DNA of 64,000 nt from Bowmanella denitrificans (GTDB lineage Bacteria > Pseudomonadota > Gammaproteobacteria > Enterobacterales > Alteromonadaceae). The notes beneath the pieces were generated by a model. The model worked only from the letters and a program-made list of their open reading frames with translations, made no database searches and was not told the DNA's origin. The position numbers were made by a program, and so were the translations under genes. Positions 50,105-59,454 of this stretch are shown piece by piece. Where the stretch lies: the NCBI RefSeq assembly GCF_039522935.1, contig NZ_BAAAEI010000015.1, positions 62,001 through 126,000 on the forward strand, given 5' to 3'. The first letter of the stretch is position 1. Each line of letters starts with the position of its first letter.

Positions 50105-50502
50105 GAAACTAACCCCACCTGTTGTCTGTCATCCAGTAACAAGCGCCTGCAATTCTCTTTACGACTTCCCAACCATTCCCGGTTGGCTGTTGCAGCCAGA
50201 TAGACCTCAACAACCCGTTGACCAGCTGATCACCAGCCAACCACATCCTGTGCTCAAGCTTTGCCCGTTTATGAAAAAACGCACAAAACCAGTTACAAAT
50301 GGGAGGGATCTTTGAAAAAGATAGACCTATCTCTCAAACCCGGCATTTTAGCATTAAACACAGCCATTTCGCCATGCAAATGTTTGTTTATCCCACGCAT
50401 TCCTTGCGACTTTGGTATGACATCCATTGCCGAAATAGCGCCACGGCAAGGAAAATGGCAAACACAAAAAAGCCGCCCGAAGGCGGCTGAATCAAGGGCT
50501 AT
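50105..50502. other. intergenic region between nqrA and fabV
   Basis: About 400 bases holding the nqr promoter and, at its far end, the fabV terminator. A plus-strand frame at 50261-50539 resembles no protein and runs antisense into fabV. No promoter pair could be picked with confidence. Confidence 0.45.
50466..50489 (-). terminator. terminator of fabV
   Basis: AGCCGCC, loop CGA, then AGGCGGCT: a seven-base GC-rich stem with AAAAAA on the left, giving a T-run on the minus strand. It lies 14 bases after the fabV stop. Confidence 0.92.
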
Positions 50503-51681
50503 TTACCAGTCTGCCAACGGACTGACATCGGCGGCATAATCTACATTGTCAAAGCCAAAGCCGAATAGATGCAGAAATTCACGGTGATAGCTCACATAAT
50601 CGGTCAACTCATCGATAGTCTCAGTTTGCACCTTATCCCAGATTTGCTGAACACGCTGCTGCACATCATCTTCCAGTTCCTTGTAATTCTGGAACAAATG
50701 GCCGCCTGCATCAAAACGGCGCTGCGTGCCATACAAATTTTCACAGAACAAGCCATGAATCTGTTCAATGGTACCCTCGTAGGTGCCGTCTTGTTTCATC
50801 ACTTTAAATAATGCAGAAATATACAGCGGCATAATAGGAATAGCAGAGCTGGCCTGGGTTACCACCGCATTCAGGGAAGAAACAAAGGCTTCGCCAATAA
50901 GATCTGCGGTATTGTTGCGAATCTCAAGTGTGGCGCGATCCAGGTCTTCCTTGGCCTTACCAATAGTGGCATGACCATAAATAGGCCAGGTCAGCTCTTT
51001 GCCGATATAAGTGTAAGACGTGGTGATAAAATTGTCGGCCAGCACGCCAGCCTCTTTCAGGGCATCAATCCACAGCTCCCAGTCTTCGCCGCCCATCACT
51101 TTGACGGTATTGGCCACCTCTTCAGGATTGGCCGCTTCTACTGTCACCTCGTCAATAATACGCTTAGAGGTATTGAGGTTTTTAGTGGTAACACTGCCGC
51201 CTATTGGTTTGAGCGTTGATGAATAGACTTCACCACTGTCTGGGTCGGTGCGACGTGGAGATGCCAGACTATAAATAACCAAATCCACCTTCCCTAAATC
51301 AGCCTTAATGGTGTCGATGACCTGCTGCTTGATTTGATGAGAAAATGCATCACCGTTAATGGTTTTGGCATACATCCCCTGTTGCCTGGCTTTGTCGTGA
51401 TAGGCTGCGGTGTTATACCAACCCGCCGTGGCCGTTTTGGTCTCGGAGGCTTCTTTTTCAAAGCACACACCCAGGGTAGCGGCACCATAACCAAAGCCCG
51501 CTACGATACGTGATGCCAGGCCATAGCCGGTAGAACATCCCAACACCAGTACCTTCTTTGGTCCCTGACCACTTACGCCCTGCTGTTTTACATAGTCGAT
51601 TTGCTTTTGCACATTAACCGCACAACCCACAGGGTGCGCATTAGTACAGATAAAGCCACGGATTTTCGGCTGAATAATCAT
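50503..51681 (-). CDS. fabV: enoyl-ACP reductase FabV
   Basis: A 392-residue NADH-dependent reductase for the last step of the fatty-acid elongation cycle. It has the N-terminus MIIQPKIRGFICTNAHPVGC, the Rossmann motif VLGCSTGYGLASRI, SLASPRRTDPDSG, and the active-site Tyr-X8-Lys in TYIGKELTWPIYGHATIGKA. The length fits the FabV/TER family. FabV enzymes are commonly resistant to triclosan. It is a single gene with its own terminator. Confidence 0.96.
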   Translation of the reverse strand: MIIQPKIRGFICTNAHPVGCAVNVQKQIDYVKQQGVSGQGPKKVLVLGCSTGYGLASRIVAGFGYGAATLGVCFEKEASETKTATAGWYNTAAYHDKARQQGMYAKTINGDAFSHQIKQQVIDTIKADLGKVDLVIYSLASPRRTDPDSGEVYSSTLKPIGGSVTTKNLNTSKRIIDEVTVEAANPEEVANTVKVMGGEDWELWIDALKEAGVLADNFITTSYTYIGKELTWPIYGHATIGKAKEDLDRATLEIRNNTADLIGEAFVSSLNAVVTQASSAIPIMPLYISALFKVMKQDGTYEGTIEQIHGLFCENLYGTQRRFDAGGHLFQNYKELEDDVQQRVQQIWDKVQTETIDELTDYVSYHREFLHLFGFGFDNVDYAADVSPLADW

Positions 51682-51765
51682 AAGGACCTTTCCTTTTTAA
51701 GAAGTGTCGCCATTGTAAAGACAAGACACAGAGAAACAACTCTGAACACTTAAGGATTGTTGACT

Positions 51766-51796
51766 ATCCATAAAGCCCGTTACGGGCTTTATGGAT
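51766..51796 (-). terminator. probable terminator of the TRAP operon
   Basis: ATCCATAAAGCCCGT and ACGGGCTTTATGGAT form a perfect 15-base stem around a single T (effectively a 3-4 base loop). It lies nine bases after the dctP stop. No long T-run follows on the minus strand, so it may also be a stabilising or shared structure. Confidence 0.65.
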
Positions 51797-51804
51797 TTTA
51801 TCAG

Positions 51805-52902
51805 CTAGTTACCCTGACGATTTTTATAGTACTCCATTTCAGATAACCGGTGATAAGCACTGACCTGCTTCTGGAACGCGGCATAGGACGCATAGACTTT
51901 GGCAAACTGCGGATCCTGATCTGACTGCTCTTTCAGTACCTCAGCCGACGCCTGCCGCAGGGCCTCCATCACATCATCAGGCAGCGGCAGTATTTTGATG
52001 CCGTGCTTATCACGCAGCGCTGCCATGGCTTCGTTGTTACGTGCGGTATACTCGTCCAGCATATCCTGATTAACCGCCTTGGTGGCAACCTCAACAATAC
52101 GCTGCAAATCGGCAGGCAAGCTGTTATAGGCCTCGGCATTAACCGTGAACTCAAGCATGGCGCCGGGTTCATGCCAGCCAGAATAATAGTAATATTCGGC
52201 CGCTTTGTGCAGACCGAAGGCCAGGTCATTATATGGGCCCACCCATTCGGTGGCATCAATGGCGCCGGTTTGCAAAGAGGTAAAAATCTCGCCACCGGTC
52301 AGTGCCACCGGCACTGCTCCAACCTTTTTCAACACTTCAGCGCCAAGGCCCGGCATCCGTATTTTCAGGCCTTTAAAATCCGCGATGCTGTGAATCTCTT
52401 TTTTAAACCAACCGGCCATCTGCACGCCGGTGTTACCACCAGCAAAGGGGATGACGCCAAAAGGCTGGTAAACTTCCCGCCACAGGGCCAAACCGCCACC
52501 ATAATGCAACCAGCTGTTGGTTTCGGTCACGTTCATGCCAAAAGGTATAGCGGTGAAAATCTGCGCAGCGGGTGCCTTACCCTTCCAGTAGTAGCTGCCA
52601 GCATGCCCCATCTGTGCCGTGCCATTTGCCACCGCATCAAACACCTCAAAACCCGGCACTAACTCGCCGGCACCATACACTTTGATCTTCAACCGGCCGG
52701 CTGACATTTCTTCCACCATAGTGGCAAAGGTTTCAGGCCCCCGCCCCAGGCCCGGGAAGTTTTTAGGCCAGGAGGTAACCAGCTTCCATTCAAAGTGCTG
52801 CTGTGGTGCTGCGCCTGTCTGGTTAGCTGTCATTTCTTTCCCACATCCCACCAGTACCAACATGGCCGCGACGGTGAGGATGGCGTATTTAAGCCGCTTC
52901 AT
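51805..52902 (-). CDS. dctP: TRAP transporter solute-binding lipoprotein, TakP-like
   Basis: A 365-residue periplasmic binding protein of the DctP family. Motifs such as VTSWPKNFPGLGRGPETFA, YYWKGKAPAAQIFTAIPFGM, AGNTGVQMAGWF and TGAIDATEWVGPYNDLAFGL match the TakP-type branch that binds 2-oxo acids with sodium. It carries a lipobox (LVGC, Cys20), so it is membrane-anchored, unusual for a Gram-negative TRAP binding protein. I start at ATG 52902, with GGGAGAA upstream; the frame opens at 52977. It is the last gene of the TRAP operon. Confidence 0.92.
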   Translation of the reverse strand: MKRLKYAILTVAAMLVLVGCGKEMTANQTGAAPQQHFEWKLVTSWPKNFPGLGRGPETFATMVEEMSAGRLKIKVYGAGELVPGFEVFDAVANGTAQMGHAGSYYWKGKAPAAQIFTAIPFGMNVTETNSWLHYGGGLALWREVYQPFGVIPFAGGNTGVQMAGWFKKEIHSIADFKGLKIRMPGLGAEVLKKVGAVPVALTGGEIFTSLQTGAIDATEWVGPYNDLAFGLHKAAEYYYYSGWHEPGAMLEFTVNAEAYNSLPADLQRIVEVATKAVNQDMLDEYTARNNEAMAALRDKHGIKILPLPDDVMEALRQASAEVLKEQSDQDPQFAKVYASYAAFQKQVSAYHRLSEMEYYKNRQGN

Positions 52903-52931
52903 TGCTTGTTCTCCCAAATTGTTGTTGATAT

Positions 52932-54299
52932 TTATCCGTATAACTGTGCGGGCAACCAGGTAGCTAACTGCGGCCATATTGCCAACATCACCAACAGCGC
53001 TAGCTGTATGACGATAAATGGCACCACCCCTTTATACATATCACTGGTTTTTACCGAAGCCGGGGCAACCCCGCGAAGATAAAACAAGGCAAAACCAAAA
53101 GGTGGGGTTAAAAACGAGGTCTGCAGATTAATAGCAATCATAATGCCCAGCCAAACCGGGTCCACCCCCATAGCCAGCAAGACAGGCCCAACAATGGGCA
53201 CAACCACGAACGTGATCTCGATAAAATCCAAAATAAATCCCAGCAGGAAAATCACCAGCATAACCAACAGCATTGCAGCGAAAACCCCGCCTGGCAGTGC
53301 AGCGAAGAAATCTTCAATCAGCGCTTCGCCACCAAGCCCCCGAAACACCAGGGAAAACACCGACGCGCCAATAAGAATCAAAAACACCATGGACGTGACT
53401 TTTGTGGTGCCCAGCATTACTTCTTTTAAGGTTGCAATGCTCAATTGTCTGGAAATGAGTGCCAGCAGCAATGCACCAAAGGCCCCTACCCCTGCCGCCT
53501 CGGTCGGTGTCGCCAAACCAGTCAAAATAGAACCCAAAACCAGCAGCATTAATAACAGTGGCGGCAGCAAGGCTTTAAGTAAGGGCAGCAACGTCAGTGG
53601 TGCGGCCGCCGTGACGCTGGATTCAAACCAGTGCGGTTTAAAACGACTGCACAGCAACACATAACAAAGATAAAGTACAACCAGCAGCAGGCCGGGCAAT
53701 AAAGCACCGACAAACAAATCTCCGACAGACACAGACTCCGGCGAAAAAATCCCCATATCCAGTTGCGCCTGTTGGTAGGCACTGGATAAGACATCGCCCA
53801 GCAGAACCAGGGCGATGGAGGGCGGTATAATCTGACCAAGGGTGCCGGTCGCACAAATGCTGCCAGTGGCAAATGCCGGGTGGTATCCGCGGTTAAGCAT
53901 GCTAGGCAGTGACAACAACCCCATAGTCACCACAGTCGCACCGACAATGCCGGTACTGGCCGCCATCAACATCCCCACCAAAACCACCGAAATGGCCAGT
54001 CCACCGCGAAAACGCCCAAACATCTGCGACATCGCTGCCAGTAGCAGTTCGGCCACTTTGGACTTTTCCAGCATAATGCCCATAAACACAAACAGCGGTA
54101 CGGCCAGTAATGTCTGATTGGTCATAATGCCGTACAGCCTGCTTGGCAAGGCATGCAGGTACGCCATATCAAACACACCAAATAGCGCACAAACCGAAGC
54201 AAACAACAGCGCCGTGCCAGCCAGGGCGTAGGCAACAGGATAGCCAAGCATTAACACCAGACACACCAGCACAAATAAAATCAGGGCCAGAAACTCCAT
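52932..54299 (-). CDS. dctM: TRAP transporter large permease DctM
   Basis: A 455-residue membrane permease of the DctM family that moves the substrate with sodium. It has about 12 hydrophobic helices and the family motifs IPPSIALVLLGD and GFILDFIEITFVVVPIVGPV. Its ATG shares one base with the dctQ stop, so the genes are coupled. Confidence 0.95.
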   Translation of the reverse strand: MEFLALILFVLVCLVLMLGYPVAYALAGTALLFASVCALFGVFDMAYLHALPSRLYGIMTNQTLLAVPLFVFMGIMLEKSKVAELLLAAMSQMFGRFRGGLAISVVLVGMLMAASTGIVGATVVTMGLLSLPSMLNRGYHPAFATGSICATGTLGQIIPPSIALVLLGDVLSSAYQQAQLDMGIFSPESVSVGDLFVGALLPGLLLVVLYLCYVLLCSRFKPHWFESSVTAAAPLTLLPLLKALLPPLLLMLLVLGSILTGLATPTEAAGVGAFGALLLALISRQLSIATLKEVMLGTTKVTSMVFLILIGASVFSLVFRGLGGEALIEDFFAALPGGVFAAMLLVMLVIFLLGFILDFIEITFVVVPIVGPVLLAMGVDPVWLGIMIAINLQTSFLTPPFGFALFYLRGVAPASVKTSDMYKGVVPFIVIQLALLVMLAIWPQLATWLPAQLYG

Positions 54300-54829
54300 C
54301 AGGCCTCCCGCTGTGTATTAGCTTGAGCCTGTTTAAGCTGTTGCCAGTTTAACCAGCTCTGTGCGAGCGCCTGTAGCGTCATTGTCAGACAGAAAATGGG
54401 GATTAGGCTTTTCAGTACAAAAACTAACGGTAGGCCCCCTGCCTCTGGCGAGGCTTCCAGTAGCAACCAGGAACTGCTGACATAATCCCAGCTCATCACA
54501 AAAATAAAACCGTTAACCGGCAGCAATAACAACAAAGTGCCAGCAATATCAATCAGGTTGCGGGTTCGAACTGACAATCGCCGATAGAAAATGTCCACTC
54601 TGACGTGTTCATCCGCCTTCAGAGTGTGTGCAGCCCCCAGCATAAAGACCATTGCATGCAGATACATGGCGGACTCCTGCATGGCAATCCAGCCCAGGTT
54701 AAAGCCATAGCGGAGTATCACAATAAGGAACACCAGTATAACCATGGTCAGGGTCAACCAACTGACGCCCTTACACAGGTATAAATTGATTCGATCTATT
54801 CGTTGGCAGGATGATGTCAGCAGCGGCAC
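54299..54829 (-). CDS. dctQ: TRAP transporter small permease DctQ
   Basis: A 176-residue four-helix membrane protein that pairs with DctM. Motifs include GFNLGWIAMQESAMYLHAMV and LGAAHTLKADEHVRVDIFYR. It starts at GTG 54829 and is the first gene of the dctQMP operon. Confidence 0.92.
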   Translation of the reverse strand: MPLLTSSCQRIDRINLYLCKGVSWLTLTMVILVFLIVILRYGFNLGWIAMQESAMYLHAMVFMLGAAHTLKADEHVRVDIFYRRLSVRTRNLIDIAGTLLLLLPVNGFIFVMSWDYVSSSWLLLEASPEAGGLPLVFVLKSLIPIFCLTMTLQALAQSWLNWQQLKQAQANTQREA

Positions 54830-54911
54830 TATGGATATTTATTGTTGTCCTTTTGCTAAAGCTTTTAACAAAAAGCTTACCGGAATGGAACGGCGAGCCG
54901 GTCAACAGACA

Positions 54912-54937
54912 TAAAAAAAGTGTCCTAAGACACTTTT
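54912..54937 (-). terminator. terminator of bolA
   Basis: AAAAGTGTC, loop CTAA, GACACTTTT: a nine-base perfect stem. On the minus strand it overlaps the last codons of bolA and is followed by a T-run. The dctQ gene starts about 90 bases further on. Confidence 0.85.
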
Positions 54938-55248
54938 CGTTTCAAGCCGCCCAGGCAGGCTGGCGAATCTGGCGCCCCGCCATATAAACCTTGCCACTCA
55001 CTATCTGTATAGGTATGCAAGGCCAGGGCATGAATATGATTAGCTAATTCATCTTTAAGTACGGCATTCACCGCTCTGTGTCTGTTGATCAAACGCTCAC
55101 CGTTGAATGAAGGACAGACTAGCACCACTTTGAAGTGGGTTTCAGCGCCAGCAGGCACATTATGCTGATGGCTTTCATTAATGACTTCCAGATAAGCCGG
55201 CTGAAAATGTGTCAACAGTTTTTCTTCGATAGTGTTTTGAATGTTCAT
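54925..55248 (-). CDS. bolA: BolA family protein
   Basis: A 107-residue protein with the BolA pattern: LEVINESHQHNVPAGAETHF (with the conserved His), FKVVLVCPSFNGERLINRHR, and the C-terminal helix VNAVLKDELANHIHALALHT. BolA proteins bind monothiol glutaredoxin 2Fe-2S clusters and influence morphology and envelope genes. It stands alone with its own terminator. Confidence 0.94.
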   Translation of the reverse strand: MNIQNTIEEKLLTHFQPAYLEVINESHQHNVPAGAETHFKVVLVCPSFNGERLINRHRAVNAVLKDELANHIHALALHTYTDSEWQGLYGGAPDSPACLGGLKRKVS

Positions 55249-55466
55249 CTCTCAACCCCTGTATACTACTTAATTGTGGCCAGCCCTTGAGGGCATTCTT
55301 GCCACGGATGTGTGTCCCTTACAGGTTTAAATTTAGTCTTCGCCACCAAGGTTACAACCAAATTCCAGGCTGGCTATGATAACCGTCTGAGCCTTCGAGA
55401 TATATTTTTTCTGACAGGATATATAGCCATTTATAACCTTCCTCTGGCCAAAAGCCCGCAGTGAAA

Positions 55467-56066
55467 TCAGCAATAGATATAACGAAAGGTCAGATTGATA
55501 CGCTCGCCAATCACCCTGCGGGTTTTAGCAATTCCATGCTGCCAATGGCTTTGCGTCGGCCCGGACATGATCAATAAACTGCCGTGTTGCAGCGGCAGTC
55601 TGTGGGTTTGCCCGGTACCTTTATGGCGGAAATCCAGGTTGCGACAGACCCCCAGACTCACAGAGGCGATCACCGGGTTGCGCCCCAGTTCAGGCTCATC
55701 ATCTGAGTGCCAACCCATGCTGTCGTCGCCACTACGGTACCAATTCGCCAGGACCGCATTAAAGCGTTGTCCGCAGGCTTGCTCACATGCCAGTTTTAGT
55801 GCGCTGAGCTCGGCAGTCCAGTGCTCTGGTGACAAGGTCAATCCGGAATAACGATATTGTGTGCCAGCATCCCCATACCAGGCTTGCAACCTGGGGATTT
55901 TCACCACTTTGCCGTAGAGTTTGATATGATCCTGACGCCAGGCCAGACTGTCACGAAAGCAACGCAGCAATCCGTCAGCACTGCACTGGTCAAGGAAATC
56001 CGGTCTATAGTCCAACTCAGCCTGAGGTAAGGTGATTACACCGGTATCGAATAACGACTGCTGCAC
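55467..56066 (-). CDS. AlkB-like 2-oxoglutarate/Fe(II) dioxygenase
   Basis: A 199-residue DNA/RNA-repair dioxygenase of the AlkB family. Iron ligands are His and Asp in WHSDDEPELG and a distal His in HWQHGI; the 2-oxoglutarate Arg is in RRVIGERINLTFR. PRLQAWYGDAGTQYRYSGL is the substrate lid. The length fits the ALKBH2-like group. It starts at GTG 56066, only 27 bases from the divergent rlmG ATG, so the two promoters must overlap the coding ends. Confidence 0.9.
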   Translation of the reverse strand: MQQSLFDTGVITLPQAELDYRPDFLDQCSADGLLRCFRDSLAWRQDHIKLYGKVVKIPRLQAWYGDAGTQYRYSGLTLSPEHWTAELSALKLACEQACGQRFNAVLANWYRSGDDSMGWHSDDEPELGRNPVIASVSLGVCRNLDFRHKGTGQTHRLPLQHGSLLIMSGPTQSHWQHGIAKTRRVIGERINLTFRYIYC

Positions 56067-56093
56067 AAAAGCCTCAAAGAGATCTGCCGTATC

Positions 56094-57221
56094 ATGAAGG
56101 TAATTCTAACCGCAAATGACCATAGCCTTAAGCTGCATCGCTACCCAGCCCGCCTGCAGGACAAAAATGAACAGGCCTGGGATGCTGCCGATGAGTTACT
56201 GCTTGAACAAATGCAAGCGCAGCCCAAACCGGCCAGATTACTGATATTCAATGATGACTGCGGTGCATTAAGCTGTTTTCTTGCCCATTGGTCACCATCC
56301 TGGATTAGCGACTCTCAGGTTGCCAGACTGGCTTGCCAGCAAAATTTAGCTGACAACAATATCGCCCCCCATAAGGTCAGCTTTTATGACAGCCTGACCT
56401 TACCCGAAGGCAAAGCCGATCTGGTGCTGATGAAAATCCCGAAAACCCTGGCACTGCTGGAACACCAGTTAATTCAGTTACAGCCCTGGGTTGATGCCAA
56501 CACCCGCATCATTGCTGGTGCCAAGGCCAATCAGATCCAAAAATCCACCCTGGCCTTATTTGAAAAATACCTGGGGTCAACCCACACCTCGCTGGCCAAA
56601 AAGAAGGCCAGATTAGTGTTTTGCCAACCGCAAACGCGCACTCCAGTGCCTTCGCCCTATCCAGATATCTGGCCACTGGAAGGCACAACATTGCAGATAC
56701 ACAACCACGCCAATGTGTTTGCCAGAGCGCAATTGGATATCGGTGCCCGCTTTCTGCTACAGCACCTTCCGGATGCCAGCAATAAGCGGGTAATCGACCT
56801 GGGATGTGGCAATGGCGTGCTGGGACTGAGCCTGCTGGCCCGCGCACCAGTGACTAAACTGCTGTTTGTTGACGAGTCATTTATGGCCGTCGAATCAGCC
56901 AGGCTGAACGTACAACATAACCTGCCGCACAAACTTAACGACTGTGAATTTATCGCCAGCAATTGCCTGGAGCAGGTGCCACAGCAGCAGGTTGATCTGG
57001 TGCTGTGTAATCCGCCCTTTCATCAACAGCAACGCATTACCGACCATATTGCCTGGCAGATGTTCAATGACGCCCGGCGTTATTTGCGTTCAGGCGGAGA
57101 GCTGCGGATTGTCGGCAACCGCCATTTAGGTTATCAGGACAAACTGAAACGGTTGTTTGGTGGCTGCCGCCAGGTTGCAGTCAATAATAAATTCGTTATC
57201 TTATCTGCATTTAAAAACTAA
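56094..57221 (+). CDS. rlmG: 23S rRNA (guanine1835-N2)-methyltransferase
   Basis: A 375-residue SAM-dependent enzyme that methylates G1835 of 23S rRNA. The N-terminal half (RYPARLQDKNEQAWDAADEL, IPKTLALLEHQL) is a degenerate methyltransferase domain, and the C-terminal half holds the SAM motif VIDLGCGNGVLG and catalytic NPPFH. IHNHANVFARAQLDIGARFL is typical of RlmG. ppiA follows 11 bases later on the same strand. Confidence 0.95.
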   Translation: MKVILTANDHSLKLHRYPARLQDKNEQAWDAADELLLEQMQAQPKPARLLIFNDDCGALSCFLAHWSPSWISDSQVARLACQQNLADNNIAPHKVSFYDSLTLPEGKADLVLMKIPKTLALLEHQLIQLQPWVDANTRIIAGAKANQIQKSTLALFEKYLGSTHTSLAKKKARLVFCQPQTRTPVPSPYPDIWPLEGTTLQIHNHANVFARAQLDIGARFLLQHLPDASNKRVIDLGCGNGVLGLSLLARAPVTKLLFVDESFMAVESARLNVQHNLPHKLNDCEFIASNCLEQVPQQQVDLVLCNPPFHQQQRITDHIAWQMFNDARRYLRSGGELRIVGNRHLGYQDKLKRLFGGCRQVAVNNKFVILSAFKN

Positions 57222-57232
57222 GGAGGATTGTC

Positions 57233-57826
57233 ATGTATCGGATGATAGCCGCACTTATCTTGTGTTTTTCTACCTTAACACTGGCCGCCGATGACGGCTC
57301 ACAGCTGCAAAAAGGCAATCTGTTTCCACGGGTTAAGTTAGATACCAATATGGGCAGTATTGTAGTTGAACTGGACCGCGCCAGCGCCCCCATTACCACC
57401 AATAATTTCCTATTGTATGTGGATAAACGCAGCTATGAAGGCACAATATTTCACCGTGTTATTCAGGACTTTGTGGTGCAGGGCGGCGGCTACGACAAGG
57501 ACTTTAATACCAAGCCGGTGATGAAAACCATCTTTAACGAGTCGGGCAATGGTAATAAGAATGAGCTGTATACTATCGCCATGGCCAGGGAGAACGATCC
57601 CCATTCCGCCGGCCGTCAGTTTTTTTTCAATATGAATGATAACCCCAGCCTCGATCCGGGTCGAAAATGGGGCTATGCGGTATTTGGCCGGGTAGTAGAA
57701 GGCACAGAGGTGCTGGACAAAATTGCCGCCGTAGAAACGCAGGTCCATCCTACCTGGGGCTGGCCAGATGTGCCGGTAGAGCCGGTGATCCTGGAAAAAG
57801 CTACGTTGTTACCGCAGACGTTCTGA
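57233..57826 (+). CDS. ppiA: periplasmic peptidyl-prolyl isomerase, cyclophilin A type
   Basis: A 197-residue exported cyclophilin that isomerises proline bonds in the envelope. It has a signal peptide (cut after LTLAA), the cyclophilin core VKLDTNMGSIVVELDRASAP, and EGTIFHRVIQDFVVQGGGYD, and FFFNMNDNPSLD. A strong AAGGAGG site precedes ATG 57233. It follows rlmG closely. Confidence 0.94.
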   Translation: MYRMIAALILCFSTLTLAADDGSQLQKGNLFPRVKLDTNMGSIVVELDRASAPITTNNFLLYVDKRSYEGTIFHRVIQDFVVQGGGYDKDFNTKPVMKTIFNESGNGNKNELYTIAMARENDPHSAGRQFFFNMNDNPSLDPGRKWGYAVFGRVVEGTEVLDKIAAVETQVHPTWGWPDVPVEPVILEKATLLPQTF

Positions 57827-57831
57827 CGACC

Positions 57832-57861
57832 AAAAAACAACCAGACAGGCGTTGTTTTTTT
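57832..57861 (+). terminator. probable terminator of ppiA
   Basis: AAAAAACAAC (57832-57841) pairs with GTTGTTTTTT (57851-57860) around a nine-base loop, followed by further Ts. It is AT-rich but well placed, six bases after the ppiA stop. Confidence 0.65.
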
Positions 57862-57914
57862 ATTTAACAACGCGCTATTCTGTTTGCTCGTTTTTGGCAT
57901 TGGACGCCCAGCAG

Positions 57915-58592
57915 ATGAAATCCGTTTTAATAGTTAGCATTGCGTTAGTCGTCGCGGCAGGTACTTATGTAGCGCTAAACACTAATGAACCCGGCTTAGT
58001 AACTGAAAATGAATTGAATAATTCAGATAGTGAAAGTCCTTCCCCATCTTTGCCTTCGAAGCCAAGCTTTTCAGCTGCATTATCTAGCAGCACACCGTCA
58101 AAACCTGATTCCCCTGATACCCTGGCAGAGCCTCTAAGCAGCGTAACCTGGCAGAATAAGGCTTCATTGGATCCAAGCCGTTTTAGCTCAGAACAAGCGC
58201 TGAACCAAAGCTTTATATACCCCGATAATACTTTATCCAAAACCTCACTAAATGGCTTTTTTCTACACTCCGACTTTCATCAATGGGTAGACAACATTAG
58301 CGCTATGCAAAAATCCCAGGCCAGTATTGAAAGGGAAATCAAACTGTTCGAGCAGCTAACCAACAAGCTGGGGGGCAGAGTGTTTGGCGAGGAATATGCC
58401 TGTGCCGGGCGAATTTGTGTCGTACAGTTTTCCTATGATGCCGACGTCAGCAAAGAAGAGCTGTCGGACTTAAGCGAATTTGATAAAAACTACGTGTTTA
58501 TGAACCATGCTGCAGACGCTGGCGAAGGGCAACAATTCCGGGCCATCTACATTCAAACCGATGACCCTTCGACCCTGACCATTGGCGATTGA
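57915..58592 (+). CDS. anchored hypothetical protein with Ser/Pro linker
   Basis: A 225-residue protein of unknown function. One N-terminal helix (residues 3-19, SVLIVSIALVVAAGTYV) anchors it, followed by a Ser/Pro-rich stretch (about 35-80) and a folded C-terminal part (100-225) with two Cys close together (EEYACAGRICVVQFSYD). I prefer ATG 57915; the frame opens at 57852 inside the terminator region. It lies between ppiA and djlA. A lone envelope protein is the likely picture. Confidence 0.65.
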   Translation: MKSVLIVSIALVVAAGTYVALNTNEPGLVTENELNNSDSESPSPSLPSKPSFSAALSSSTPSKPDSPDTLAEPLSSVTWQNKASLDPSRFSSEQALNQSFIYPDNTLSKTSLNGFFLHSDFHQWVDNISAMQKSQASIEREIKLFEQLTNKLGGRVFGEEYACAGRICVVQFSYDADVSKEELSDLSEFDKNYVFMNHAADAGEGQQFRAIYIQTDDPSTLTIGD

Positions 58593-58608
58593 AAAACTGC
58601 CGCTCCGC

Positions 58609-59454
58609 TTAACCTTCGCGCTGTTTACGAATTAATTCATAAGCGGCCTGGATATCCTGGGCTTTATTTTTAGCAATTTCCATGGCTTGCTTTGGCAGGC
58701 CTTTGGACACCAGTTTGTCCGGATGGTTTTCGCTCATCAGCTTGCGGTAAGTCTTTTTAATCTGCGCCATATCATCGGTTTTACTTACCCCCAGAATCTT
58801 GTAGGCGTCTTCCAGGCTATTGGCGTCAGTATAACTCTGCTTAGGGCCAGAATGGCTGTAGGTGCGCCGATGATGGCTGCGGGTACGAAAACGCAGTTCG
58901 GCTTCGTAAACGGACAGCAAGTACAGCAGTTCATGTTTGCGAAAGCCAAGATGGCTGGCCGCTGTCTCCAGTACTTTTTGTTCTGCACTATCCAGACTGC
59001 CGTCGGCATAAGCCGCCTGAATAAGGATCTCCAGAAACACCTGCATAATATCCCGTCGCCCGTGACAGGACTCGCGAAATTCCAACAAAATATCTTTAAT
59101 GGGAAAATCTGCGGCTTTGCCTTCCCGAAATGCCTGTTGTGCTTCTTTGCGGGTATCACCGCTCAGTCCCATTTGATCCATCAAGCGGGTGGCCATCTGA
59201 ATCTCTTCATTGGTGACTGTGCCACTGGCTTTGGCCACATGTCCCATACAGGCGAACAAAGCATGAAAAAACACCGCCTGGCGCTTAAAATCATCGCCCT
59301 GGCCAAAAAAACGCCCAAAGCCGCCCATCTGATCAAAATTCTGACTATAGCCCTTGTCAAACAAGTGTCCAACAATAAAACCCAGTACCGCCCCTGGTAG
59401 TCGGCCGAACATAAAGCCAAAAAACGTACCTAGCAATTTACCCCAGATGGGCAT
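58609..59454 (-). CDS. djlA: co-chaperone DjlA
   Basis: A 281-residue membrane-anchored DnaJ-like co-chaperone of DnaK. TM about 5-30 (GFMFGRLPGAVLGFIVGHLF), a TerB-like central domain (55-150), and a C-terminal J domain with the HPD motif (KLMSENHPDKLVSKG). I use ATG 59454 with AAGGA upstream; TTG 59460 also opens the frame but lies too close to it. It is divergent from lptD, an arrangement common in gammaproteobacteria. Confidence 0.94.
   Translation of the reverse strand: MPIWGKLLGTFFGFMFGRLPGAVLGFIVGHLFDKGYSQNFDQMGGFGRFFGQGDDFKRQAVFFHALFACMGHVAKASGTVTNEEIQMATRLMDQMGLSGDTRKEAQQAFREGKAADFPIKDILLEFRESCHGRRDIMQVFLEILIQAAYADGSLDSAEQKVLETAASHLGFRKHELLYLLSVYEAELRFRTRSHHRRTYSHSGPKQSYTDANSLEDAYKILGVSKTDDMAQIKKTYRKLMSENHPDKLVSKGLPKQAMEIAKNKAQDIQAAYELIRKQREG

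Noticed and set aside
50261..50539. 92-residue plus-strand frame
   Set aside because: Runs through the fabV terminator and into fabV antisense; no domain.
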